A DNA stretch of 64,000 nucleotides from Rallus limicola (Eukaryota; Chordata; Aves; Gruiformes; Rallidae): assembly GCA_022605955.1 (NCBI GenBank), contig JAKCOZ010000001.1, positions 103,138,211-103,202,210 on the forward strand. The letters are read 5' to 3'. A program made the position numbers and the translations under genes. A model generated the notes under the pieces. It was not told the DNA's origin, made no database searches, and was given only the letters and a program-made list of their open reading frames with translations. Shown in pieces: positions 50,501 through 60,400 of this stretch (positions are counted from its first letter, which is position 1; each line of letters begins with the position of its first letter).

Positions 50501-51311
50501 GGGGTAGTCCATGAAGAACTGAAGCCCACGAGAAGGGCTCACATTAAAGAAGTTTGTGGAGAACTGTCTCCTGTGAGAGGGACCCCATGCTGGGGCAGGG
50601 GAAGGGTGTGAGGAGTCCTCCCCCTGAGGAGGAAGGAGCAGCAGAGACAATGTGTGATAAACTGACAGCAACCCCCATTCCCTGTCCCCCTGTGCTGCTG
50701 TGAGAGAAGGAGGTAGAGAACTTAAGAGTAAAATTAAGTCCTGGAAGAGGGGAAGGGTGGGGTAGGGTGTTTTAAGATTTGGTTTTATTTCTCATTACTC
50801 TGTTTTACTTGGCAATAAATTAGATTATTTTTTCCCTAAACAGAGTCTGGTTTATCAGTGACGGTAACTGCTGAGTGATCTCCCTGTCCTTATCTCAAGC
50901 CCGAGCCTTTCCTTACAACTTCTCTCCCCTGTCCAGCTGAGGCGGGCAGCGACAGAGCTGCTTTAGGGGGCACTTGGCCTCCAGCATCAACCCACCACAG
51001 CCGGCGGGGGCCCCAGCCCCAACTGCTGAAACTGGGCCCGAAGGCAGCACGGCCTCCCAGCGGGTGACGCGCTCCGGTGCCCTACAGACCCCCTCCCAAG
51101 GCACCGAGGGGGAAAGAGCGGCGTTAACGCGCCCGCCGGTGCCAGAAGCCCCCGCCCCGAGGCCCATGCCCCGAGCCCCACCACCCCCCCGCCCAGGCCG
51201 CCCGCCGGAGCCACTGGCGGAAGCCGCGCGGGACCCGTGGCCCACCCCCACCCCGCGAGAGGCGCTCACCCTCAGGTTGCCCTTGGTTCGCTGCTTGTTC
51301 TTGCCCCCCAT
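19521..51311 (-). CDS. LTN1: LTN1 (listerin), E3 ubiquitin ligase of ribosome quality control, 30 coding exons
   Basis: The whole gene is present. I could place 30 coding exons, every one with GT-AG borders and matching phases. They sum to 5313 nt, or 1770 aa (human about 1766), and follow the mammalian protein throughout. In the known pathway listerin binds 60S subunits carrying a stalled peptidyl-tRNA, together with NEMF, and ubiquitinates the nascent chain for extraction by VCP and degradation. Parts in order: a conserved N-terminal domain, a long HEAT/ARM-like helical middle, a C-terminal RWD-like domain and a final RING. The start [11 protein letters not shown] lies in the CpG island in a strong context (G at -3 and +4). 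RWDD2B lies 1.3 kb upstream on the same strand, and N6AMT1 converges from the other side. The introns carry three LTRs and several CR1 fragments. Exon coordinates are in the block entries. Confidence 0.97.
21060..21749 (+). mobile_element. CR1 LINE fragment in LTN1 intron 28, antisense to the gene
   Basis: End of ORF2 plus 3' UTR, about 0.7 kb. The RT block CATCAATGACCTGGATGAGG is at 21166-21185, and SADETKL stands in place of the consensus ADDTKL near 21209-21229. Then come GGCTGTTTAGCCTTGAGAAG and GGACTAGATGATCTTTTGAG, ending TACTGTTCTGTGAATT. It is truncated and broken. Confidence 0.88.
21813..26989 (-). CDS. LTN1: LTN1 coding exons 22-28 (C-terminal region including RWD-like domain)
   Basis: Exons in transcript order: 26776-26989, 26253-26490, 25461-25535, 24363-24549, 23778-23949, 22496-22716, 21813-22007. 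They encode residues 1261-1694. This is the best conserved part, for example [20 protein letters not shown] (exon 27) and [20 protein letters not shown] (exon 28). In the known protein this region packs on the 60S subunit near the nascent-chain exit and positions the RING. Confidence 0.95.
27680..28047 (+). mobile_element. CR1 LINE 3'-end fragment in LTN1 intron 21, antisense to the gene
   Basis: Well preserved: GGAGAAGAGGAGGCTGAGGG, AACAGGCTGCCCAGGGAGGG, GGGGATATGGTTTAGCATAG, and an end at CTTGTGATTCTGTGAA. It shares a subfamily with the 10031 copy. Confidence 0.9.
29166..39655 (-). CDS. LTN1: LTN1 coding exons 11-21 (helical-repeat middle)
   Basis: Exons in transcript order: 39614-39655, 38481-38673, 36352-36591, 35259-35412, 34318-34468, 33456-33657, 32396-32555, 32122-32226, 31722-31864, 30211-30346, 29166-29310. 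They encode residues 704-1260. Recognisable stretches include [16 protein letters not shown] (exon 12), [18 protein letters not shown] (exon 13), [15 protein letters not shown] (exon 16) and [15 protein letters not shown] (exon 21). Exon 11 is only 42 nt. The exon 18/19 junction splits a GGG codon (GG|G), giving EGFLPLTEG. Intron 14 contains a solo LTR. Confidence 0.93.
33881..33900 (+). repeat. 10-bp tandem duplication in LTN1 intron 15
   Basis: AGAGATACTA is repeated exactly twice in tandem. Probably recent slippage; no function implied. Confidence 0.75.
34567..35088 (-). mobile_element. solo LTR of an avian endogenous retrovirus in LTN1 intron 14, same sense as LTN1
   Basis: Read on the - strand, the 522-bp element starts TGTGCCTGGCTGAG and ends GGTTAAACCACCACA, with the TG...CA ends of an LTR. 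Its U3 has the block GGGGTATTCCATACCATATG seen in a widespread avian LTR group. It carries an ATTAAA signal (+ TTTAAT at 34702-34707). The flanks look like an imperfect 6-bp target duplication, CTACAC (34561-34566) and CTACAT (35089-35094). No internal viral genes remain, so it is a solo LTR. Confidence 0.85.
40171..40956 (-). CDS. LTN1: LTN1 coding exon 10 (large exon, variable linker)
   Basis: A single 786-nt exon, residues 442-703. The flanks are conserved ([15 protein letters not shown] near the start; [19 protein letters not shown] and [13 protein letters not shown] later). The middle is a loose acidic and basic linker ([15 protein letters not shown]) expected to be disordered and much less conserved than the rest. 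Confidence 0.94.
41335..51311 (-). CDS. LTN1: LTN1 coding exons 1-9 (N-terminal domain)
   Basis: Exons in transcript order: 51270-51311, 48246-48449, 47811-47909, 46236-46466, 45441-45493, 44833-45013, 43974-44147, 42812-43002, 41335-41482. They encode residues 1-441. Clear conserved stretches are [20 protein letters not shown] in exon 2, [20 protein letters not shown] in exon 4, and [17 protein letters not shown] in exon 6. Exon 1 encodes only 14 residues. Exon 5 is just 53 nt, so skipping it would break the frame. Exon 3 ends 14 bp before a CR1 fragment. Confidence 0.94.
41705..42310 (+). mobile_element. LTR of an avian endogenous retrovirus in LTN1 intron 8, antisense to the gene
   Basis: It starts TGTCCTGGTTTCAGCTAGAA, then has GATAACACACTGATGTTTCT, GACACAGCCAGGACAGGTGA and GGGTGTTCCATACCAATTAT, and a pyrimidine-rich 3' part (CCTTCCTTCTCCCCCTCCCT). 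This is the same broad LTR group as the intron 14 copy. The expected 3' end (GGTTAAACCACGACA-like) is missing, so the element is 3'-truncated or eroded and its limit is approximate. No coding remains. Confidence 0.8.
42088..42129. repeat. near-perfect AT-rich hairpin inside the intron 8 LTR
   Basis: Arms TATATTTTGCTAT (42088-42100) and ATAGCAAAATATA (42117-42129) are exact inverse complements of 13 nt. The 16-nt centre is itself almost self-complementary. Confidence 0.85.
45511..45548. repeat. (CA)n(TA)n(CA)n microsatellite at the LTN1 exon 5 acceptor
   Basis: A CA run, a TA run and a second CA run. On the LTN1 strand it reads (TG)n(TA)n(TG)n, followed by TTTGGGTTTTTTCCCTTAG and exon 5. Confidence 0.9.
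47471..47796 (-). mobile_element. CR1 LINE 3'-end fragment in LTN1 intron 3, same sense as LTN1
   Basis: The complement of the CR1 end is seen on the + strand: ATCATAGGATATCCTGAGTT, then GTCTGTTCCAGTGCCCAACC, GAGGAGATCAGCACCTGCCC and ACAATGAGGT. Its 5' truncation point, around 47796, lies 14 bp inside the intron from the exon 3 donor. Confidence 0.88.
49743..50999 (+). mobile_element. avian ERVK-type LTR in LTN1 intron 1, antisense to the gene, split by a CR1
   Basis: It starts TGTGCAGCAAGG, has GGGGGCTACAGGGGTG, a TATA-like TATTTAAG at 49907-49914, and a series of imperfect repeats of the type 'cccacgctggagcag'. It ends with a poly(A) signal AATAAA (50814-50819), the U5 stretch CTGAGTGATCTCCCTGTCCT and CATCAACCCACCACA. 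It recalls a common bird ERVK LTR of about 1.1 kb. The copy is complete apart from the nested CR1 at 50278. I find no target duplication (flanks TAGGTC and GCCGGC). Its 3' end is 271 bp from LTN1 exon 1. No viral genes are attached. Confidence 0.82.
50278..50469 (+). mobile_element. CR1 3' end nested in the intron 1 LTR
   Basis: About 190 bp of CR1: AATAGGCTGCCCAGGGAGGT, then GGTTGGACCCGATGATCTCC and GATTCTGTGATTCTGT. It interrupts the LTR sequence GGACTTGTGAC; the 5-mer GACTT is present on both sides (50273-50277 and 50470-50474). Confidence 0.87.
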
Positions 51312-51860
51312 GACGGCGGCGCTGGGCACCGGCCAGGAGCGGACAGTCTCGCGGCCGGAGCGGAGGTGAGCGGCACTTCCGGGGGCGGGGCTCCGCGCGC
51401 GGCGTCCTCCTCAACCCTCGGCGGGCCAGGGGTTCTTCCGGCGGTTCCGGACTGCTGAGAGCGCCGGTACCCGGGGCGGGGCGGAAGGAGGCGCCCGAGG
51501 AAGCTGACCTGGTACTGACGTGACCCGGGTGAAGCGCCCTTAAACGTTGCAGACAGGAGCAGAGCTCCGGGCGTGCCGCGGGCCCCGCCCCGCTCGCTAA
51601 CGCGGGGTCCCTGGGGCTCGGCAAAGTTTCAGACAGGGGCATCTCGGCACTTGGCGGATGAAATCGCCACAAAGAATCGCTCCCAAACGCGTCTGGGCCC
51701 TAGCCGCTTTACCGGATCCCCGCAGAAACGCCTGTTTAACAGCAGAAGCAACCGCAGGCCGCTTTTCGGGAGCGCTTCGGCCACAGGATCCGCAAGCGAA
51801 GAAACGAGTTAGCATCCCTCGGCCTGACTTCCTGGAAGCCCGGCTCAAAAGCGGGTGCGG
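50960..51860. promoter_or_regulatory. LTN1: CpG island, LTN1 promoter
   Basis: Very high CpG density surrounds LTN1 exon 1 and extends upstream of it. It contains GC boxes (GGGGCGGGGC at 51382-51391), an ETS-type site, and TGACGTGAC near 51516. No TATA box is evident. The GC-rich zone directly meets the LTR end at 50999. Confidence 0.82.
51374..51383 (-). promoter_or_regulatory. LTN1: ETS/GABP-type site CACTTCCGGG
   Basis: The perfect ETS-family decamer is 63 bp upstream of the LTN1 start codon and overlaps a GC box. It is identical to the decamer at 10278. Confidence 0.55.
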
Positions 51861-52628
51861 CGTCGCACACTTTAGTGGTCTGCGAAGCTGTGACCTCAGC
51901 AGAGCAAGGATGGTTTTACCAGCACAAGGAAGCCCAATCCTTGGCATGCTCCTGCTTCTACTCAAGTAGACAGACCGTACCGCTCAGCTATAGATGTGGT
52001 GGAGCACATACACACTGCGTACACCCTTTTACCTACAGAAATTTCACTTGCCTTACGAGTAGGCATCCCACCTCATCCTCCTTGCATGAGCAAGGCTTCT
52101 GAGAACTTGCTCATTCCTTTTTTATTTAAAAAAGCCAAAAAAACAAACCCACACCATTATCCTCATACATTCAGGTAGAGAGCAGAAAAGATTGTCACAA
52201 AAAAGTCTTCAGGTAGTGTTAAGTAAACAGCAACAAATAACATAAGCCTCACGTTTCCTCTCCTGATACATCCACAGTTCATTTTCCCCTCTTCTTATTC
52301 CTATATTCATTCACCATAATTCCATTTATTTGTTCATCTATCATTCTGTACCTGTCTGTTAGGGCATCAAACATATTTTATCTCATTGTAATTAGATATG
52401 TGCCCTAAATGTCCCTAAAACCAGGAAATGTAAAAAAACATTCATTCAGACATTTTCATTATTCAGGACTTCACTGGATAGTCGTTTTCATTGAAAACTG
52501 GACTCATCATACAAAACAGGGATAATTAGTTCCCTCTCTGATCAACTGTAGCAAAACAGCTACAGAATCTGTTATGAGGATCAACTTGCAAAGGAAGGCA
52601 CTTCAGCCTGGGGTGACCTTCAACCTCT
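51861..52628. other. RWDD2B 3' UTR and spacer to LTN1
   Basis: About 0.8 kb of AT-rich sequence between the RWDD2B stop and the LTN1 island. It should hold the RWDD2B 3' UTR and transcript end. No exon or clear repeat is seen. Confidence 0.65.
52325..52330 (-). terminator. RWDD2B: candidate poly(A) signal for RWDD2B
   Basis: AATAAA on the - strand (TTTATT on +), 300 bp past the stop. A second copy at 52121-52126 is an alternative. Confidence 0.4.
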
Positions 52629-54891
<2,263 letters not shown>

Positions 54892-54902
54892 CCCTGCTGA
54901 TT

Positions 54903-55309
54903 CCTACGCAGCAACGGAATTAAGGAAGGAAAAACCGGGGCTTGAACATGGGACAAAACTCATTAACTACCCCCCACAGACCATGTTGATCCTTATAACC
55001 AGGCCCACCGAAAACAGCTTATAGACGCCGGGCAGCGGGGAGCACCAAGGCGCTCTGCGGCAGCCCTCAGGGTTCCCATCGACCTGCGAAGGCGGCAGGG
55101 CGTGGCGCTGCGTCTCCCAATCAATTTCTCCCCCACAGAGCAGGGTCCCTGGAGCGCGGTCGCGGAACTCCTTCTCCCGAGCCCAGCCGAGCCCACCCGT
55201 CCCGCGAGCGCCGCCCCAGGACAACGCCCCGCACCGGTCGCCCACCCGCGCATGCGCCGGCACGGTCCTTCCCCCGCTCCGTTCGCCGTCCCCCCACCCG
55301 CCGCGTACC
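54903..55309 (-). other. RWDD2B: predicted 5' UTR intron of RWDD2B
   Basis: On the - strand a pyrimidine-rich tract and TAG lie 12 nt before the start codon, so an exon would begin at about 54903. A consensus donor GAG|GTACGC lies at 55308-55309 in the CpG island. This suggests that a noncoding first exon ends at 55309 and that translation starts in exon 2. Inference from splice signals only. Confidence 0.45.
55248..55257. promoter_or_regulatory. palindromic NRF1-type site (GCGCATGCGC)
   Basis: A perfect decamer, the same as the one next to the N6AMT1 start codon. Confidence 0.55.
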
Positions 55310-55585
55310 TCACGGCCCCACAATGCAACGCGCCGGGAGCGCGCATGGCAGCTGTTGACCGTCGCCCGACCGTGGCCCAACCATATGGGGATGAGGTGAA
55401 GTTACCCGGTGTCCCGGAACGGAGCCATGCGCCGCCAAGCTGTTTGCCCTGCGGCACCGGCAGGTGAGGGACGGAAAGCCCCCTGTCCTACCACTGCAGC
55501 CGCCCTCCTTTCCCCTCCTCTCAGACCCGGGACTCACTCAGACGCTCTGCAACCTCTGCTCTGTTCCGGACGCTCGGCTTTGTCT

Positions 55586-55636
55586 ATTGGCTGCGGCGTC
55601 TGTCAGTGAAGGCGCAGGAGGCGGGCGCGGACCAAT
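55586..55636. promoter_or_regulatory. paired CCAAT boxes, opposite orientation
   Basis: ATTGG at 55586-55590 (CCAAT on -) and CCAAT at 55632-55636 (+), 46 bp apart between the two gene starts. This is the NF-Y arrangement often seen in bidirectional promoters. Confidence 0.55.
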
Positions 55637-55649
55637 CGGAAGCAGGCGG

Positions 55650-55741
55650 GGCGGTGCAGCGCGGTGGGGTGCGCGGCACTGGGGACGGGGAGCACGTGGG
55701 CGGCGCGGTTCGGCCCGGTCCGTTCCGGCCGGCGGGACGGG
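55650..55741 (+). other. USP16: predicted noncoding exon 1 of USP16
   Basis: A strong donor (GG|GTGAGT) follows 55741 in the CpG island. The next exon starts at 57447 after TTCTTTGCTAG and carries 38 nt of 5' UTR before the ATG. The 5' end of exon 1 is not determined. Confidence 0.55.
55693..55698. promoter_or_regulatory. USP16: E-box CACGTG near the USP16 first exon
   Basis: A perfect CACGTG, 43 bp before the exon 1 donor. A USF/MYC-type site by motif only. Confidence 0.4.
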
Positions 55742-57446
55742 GTGAGTGGGGGTGCTCGCCAGGGGGGTGGGGCGTGAGCGAGCCGAGCGCTCAGCTGGTC
55801 CGTGCTACGTCCCGGGCAGCACCTGCTCCCCGCCGCGGAGCGCTGTCCCTCCTGCCCTCGGGACGGGGAGTGTCGGCGGCAGGTGCCTGGTGGAGCCCCT
55901 GGGGCCCGGCATGCAGCCTGGGGCAGGTCCCCGCCGTTTCCCGGGGGTTTCCCGGTCGTGCTTCCGTGGGAGTCTTGCGACGTATATATAAATATATACG
56001 TGTATATAAATACATACGTGCGTTTGTATATGTGCGTGTGTATATGTATATATAAATCAGCGTCGGTTTATTCCTTTAGCTCTGTTGGGCGCTGCCGCGC
56101 TTCTGGTCGTGCGGGCAGTTCCGTGGCAGAGGCCGGTGAGCGGGTCAGGCGGGTCAGCCCAGACCCGGCGTGGGCTGCAGGAACAGCGTCCGTGGCGCCC
56201 GGCCTCCCCGGCAGCCGGGCGGTCGGTCTGGAGAAGGATTTTAACGGGACAAGAGTTGCTCCTGTGAATCCAGCTGTAGCTTATTTCCGTGGAAAACGGG
56301 CAGCAGAGGGGAGTTCGCTGGATGAGCTGTCACTTCTCTTCCTCGCTGAGCTGAATGCAAAGTGGGAGAAGGCGGTCGGTGGGTAGTTTTAGTGCTGGTG
56401 AAGTGGCTGCCTCCCCGTCCCTCAGCACCTGGATAGGCTGTCCCAAAAGCACACTTTGAAAAGGCCCTTCGTGCCCACAGATCTCTGTGGGTATCGTGCC
56501 TCAGCTGTTCCCGGCTTCCATGTAGCTCCGAGCAGGTGTCACTCCTCTCTGTGCTGCTGGAGAGACGGGCTTGAAAGGATGGATGCTACAAGCCAGCCTG
56601 GGTGCCGCACTCATGCGTGTCAGTGGAGGGTGGGAGCAGGGTCAGGCCCGCCTGCAAAGGCTGCAGAGACACCATCTGGAGCCCTTTTGGCGTGCATGCG
56701 TCCTTCCATGGGATGTGGTGATTTTTAAGTTTACCAGATCTTTTGCGAGATGAGGCACGGGGCTGTGCAGGGGCTGCAGGCTAGAAGTCAAAAATGCCCT
56801 ACCGTGCATGTGGTAGTCAGCTTGGCTCAGGGCTTGGTAGATCTCTCTGGCCTAGAAGGGTCTACAGCCACCCCAAATAACAGACCACTTCCAGAATACT
56901 TGCTTGCTGTGTTGGGAAAGTGACGATAAATCTCCCCCAGTGAAGAAACAAAAATCAGAACTCCCTTTTTCTGTGTATTTTCCAATATATCGGAGTGTTT
57001 GCCTGCGTCAGATTTCATCAAAGAAACGAGGAACCTGTGGTAATGAAAATTGAAAGACTGTAATTGCAAAAAAAACCCAAAAAACACAAGATTTAATTTG
57101 GAGAAACCTAGTTCCTTTTTTCCTGTGTTATTAGTTTGTTAAAGTACAAGCCCTAACAGTTTATTGGATTTTTAATACTCAGAGTTTCCCACTTTGTTCT
57201 CTTGCACACTGCTTCTGAATTAAGATTTTTAAATGATTTGGGTTTCATAACTCACACTGTGATCTTGCCTCTACAACAGTTCCAATTGTTTCATGCGAAA
57301 GTATTATTAATCTTCTTTTGAAAATGTCAGATTAAAACAAGTTCATTCACCTCAAGGAACATCTCGGCCATAGATATAATTTACTGTTTAGCAAGGAACA
57401 AGTAAAACCAAAACCTACTTTCTAATTTACTGTTCTTCTTTGCTAG
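55742..57446 (+). other. USP16: USP16 intron 1
   Basis: The first third is still CpG-rich and contains open frames that are GC artefacts. An AT/GT simple repeat occupies 55980-56058. Nothing else is recognised. Confidence 0.5.
55980..56058. repeat. TA/TG-rich simple repeat
   Basis: Runs of TATATA, TACG and TGTG with sporadic CG, in the middle of a CpG island. Confidence 0.8.
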
Positions 57447-57484
57447 GTAACTCTTCCATGTAAGAAAAATTACAAGCTGCAAAT

Positions 57485-60400
57485 ATGGGAAAGAAACGTA
57501 TCAAAGGCAAAACTGCACCGTCTGATGGGTCTCTGGATACACTGGGTATGTTTTCTCAGAGAAGTCTGTGGTTCTGATGTTTGTTTTAACCTTAAAGAGG
57601 GTTTGAAAACTCATTAATATTAGAAGGCATTTACACTAGTCACCGGCTTTGAAGTCTCATCTGCAAAATATGGGTTTGTATAATTGAAACTGAAGTCTAC
57701 TGAGAAATGCTAGTGTTGCTACTTTTCTAAGTGTGCTAGAAAATTATAATCCTACCTTGAAAATTGCGATTGTTTTCTGGTTTTCAGGAAACTCATGCAC
57801 ACAGTTCTTGACTGATACACAGATTGTACTGATTCGTATCAAATTCCTCAAGAATATTAAGTGTTTGTAGAGCCAGCAGCTAAGGCTGTCCTGATAGTGT
57901 TTTTCTAGTGAAGGTGCTATTGTAAAAGATTCTCAAAAGGCTGTGGTTAAAATAATACTGTGAAACTGCTTGTCTTTAGTTCTCTAGTCATAGGGCTTTC
58001 TTGTTAAAACTTCCTTCTCTGCCTTATTTTCCTGTAGAGAAATGCCAAATTGTTAGTGTTACCCTTCTAGTTGTACCGGATCTCACCCCCTGTGTTGAAA
58101 TTTTATTTGCTATCTTGCTTACCTTGGTTATTCTAGCTCTTGTTTTCATTTGTGCTGCATAGTGTTTTCCTCTACCACCTTGTCTACCAGGTCACAAATT
58201 GCATCTTGCCCATATTTTTTTTTTCTTCTTGATCCTGGCTGGGGCAATGAGTTGAGTCATGCTAATTTAGCTGAGGAGAGAGAGAGCAGGCACTTCCAGT
58301 TTTAGCCAAGAGGCTCATTATGATGGCCTGTTTATTTTAAATTCAAGTGTGTCCTTCTGTCTCTGGTGGCTCTTTCGCACATTTTTTTCACTTTTTTTTT
58401 TCTTCCCCCTGATTTCAAGATCTATGTTTGCTATGACAGTTCCTTATTTTTCTCTGGGACAAAAATCAGTTACAGTGCAATTGCTGGTGGCATCTTGCTG
58501 CTTTGGCTGAAAATTGTCTTGTTTACCCCAAAAGTCCTGAAAAGCCACAAATGTAGACTAAGGCTGATCATTGTGAATAATTCCACTTTATAGTAGCAGC
58601 CAACATAAAAAAGGCATGTTTAAAAAAGACAGTTTGGAATTTCGAGATGAAACTTCTTGGAACTTACTGGCCATGGTAAAGTGCTGTAATCTTGGGCAGA
58701 AACAGAACTGTAGGTATAAACCTTTCCATCATTTCAGCTCACACCAAGAAACTTTTGCTATCTCGAGGCTCTAATCTTGCATGAGGTCCCCAGCAAAGAC
58801 AGATTTGGAGCTGTTAGACTGTCTGAGCAGTAAAAACACCTCCGTAGCAAAGGGCTCCAGACAGTGGAATTACATAAACAGCGATGTTAATTCTTCTCAG
58901 TAATAGTTTCATAAAAATGTAGGGTTTTAAAAGTATTAAGCACATGAGGTATTTTTGCTTTAACGTGAGTTTGTTTACTCTGTGCTTTTTGACTTTCAAG
59001 GTAACTATTTGTACTGTCAGTTATGTGACCCTGTATTTGCGCACGTAGACATTTGTAACTGCAAATAGCGAAGATTTGTAGGCTGATGGCACTAAATTTC
59101 TTAGAAACCTATTTGGGGCGGGGGGGACGGGGGACAACAACAAAACCAAAAAAAAACCAAATCCCTGTTCCTTGGGGTTTTTTTATTTGGCAAGAGTTGA
59201 ATCAGTGTGTGTGTGCATTGCCCCACCAGTCACAATTTCTCTGCACGTGATGTAAGCTTATAGGCAGCTCCTTCCTCAAGTGACAGTGTAACCAGCAACC
59301 TTAAAAATTAGAAAAGAAATAAGATAAACTCCTGACCATAGCTCTTAACAACAGGTGCCCACTCTCAGTGTAACCATTCTCAGCAGAGTTTGGTTAAACA
59401 GGTGAAGCCCATGTGAGGCCCAGAAGATGCAGCTCCAAGACAGGTGCAGTATCATAGCACAAGGTGGTAACAGTAATAGGTAGGAGGAGTCTGCCATATT
59501 TTTTGACTGTAGCTCTGTGGTGTAATTCTTGTGATGCAGCTCAGATGGAAGTATAACCTCCAACATCTCCACTTCTATAGGCCAGCCACGTGCTGCCTTG
59601 ATGGCTGGGAACCGTGGCAGTGGGCTGTGGCTGCTCCTGGGAGGTGAGGGAATCATGATGCCACAGTAATAGAAGCCCACAGCCTGACACAGTAGGTAGG
59701 TCTTGTCAACTCCTCTGACTAGATGTAGATTTGAGTGATAGGTTTGGGTTTTTTTAATTCTACTGCGTGTATTATTATTTTATCAATAATGCGGTAGTTC
59801 AGGATGCAGCAGCAATATCCCTGGATTTTGGATGGAGGTGACAAAGGGTTTGTTCCTGTCAGTGTTTCTTTGGCTCCAGAAAGCCTCTCCTTGCTTCTGG
59901 CTTGCTGCCTCTGTTTTTGAAGACTGGAGAGATCTACATTTGTTACAATACCTACATCCTTCTTGTGCTTTTTAAATTTGTTTTGTAGAACCTGTGTGCA
60001 AGCATATTCGTAAAGGACTGGAGCAAGGTCATCTGAAAAAGGCACTGCTGAACGTGGAATGGCATGTTTGTCAGGACTGCAAGGCAGACAATAAGACACA
60101 AGAGAAATCTGGGGATGAGACTGACGAGAGCCCTTCGATATGGTTATGTCTAAAATGTGGACACAGGGTATCTCTTGTTTTGTTGTTAATTCATCTTAGT
60201 ATCTTTCCATGCCTCATAATATAGTGGAACAAGAGAGCTACAAATTAAACTCTTATATTCTCTCTCTTCTCTTTTTGTTTTTTTGTTTGTTTGTTTTAAA
60301 GGTGGTAGTGCTACATAAAGGATTTGATATACTTTAACATGATTTAAAAAATGTCTGCTCTGAATTGCAAAAGAAACACTTAAAAGCTCGGCACAAAAGC

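Larger units (their letters stand above)
19584..51269 (-). other. LTN1: LTN1 introns: remaining sequence
   Basis: Outside the exons and the listed LTR, CR1 and simple repeats, the 29 introns are AT-rich with no other recognisable gene. Open frames of 60-110 codons are scattered through them, with no homology I recognise and no matching splice context. Confidence 0.55.
55020..56240. promoter_or_regulatory. CpG island, bidirectional RWDD2B/USP16 promoter
   Basis: CpG-dense DNA lies between the diverging RWDD2B (-) and USP16 (+) genes. It contains a palindromic NRF1-type site, two CCAAT boxes in opposite orientation and an E-box. The transcription starts probably lie within a few hundred bp of each other, around 55.3-55.7 kb. 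Confidence 0.8.

Noticed and set aside
50974..51969. Several 75-180-codon frames on both strands in the LTN1 island
   Set aside because: Overlapping frames in opposite directions at very high GC. Only the 14-codon exon 1 has support.
55606..56386. 149- and 194-codon frames in the USP16 first intron
   Set aside because: GC-rich artefacts in the island. They continue into the TATA/TG simple repeat and show no homology.
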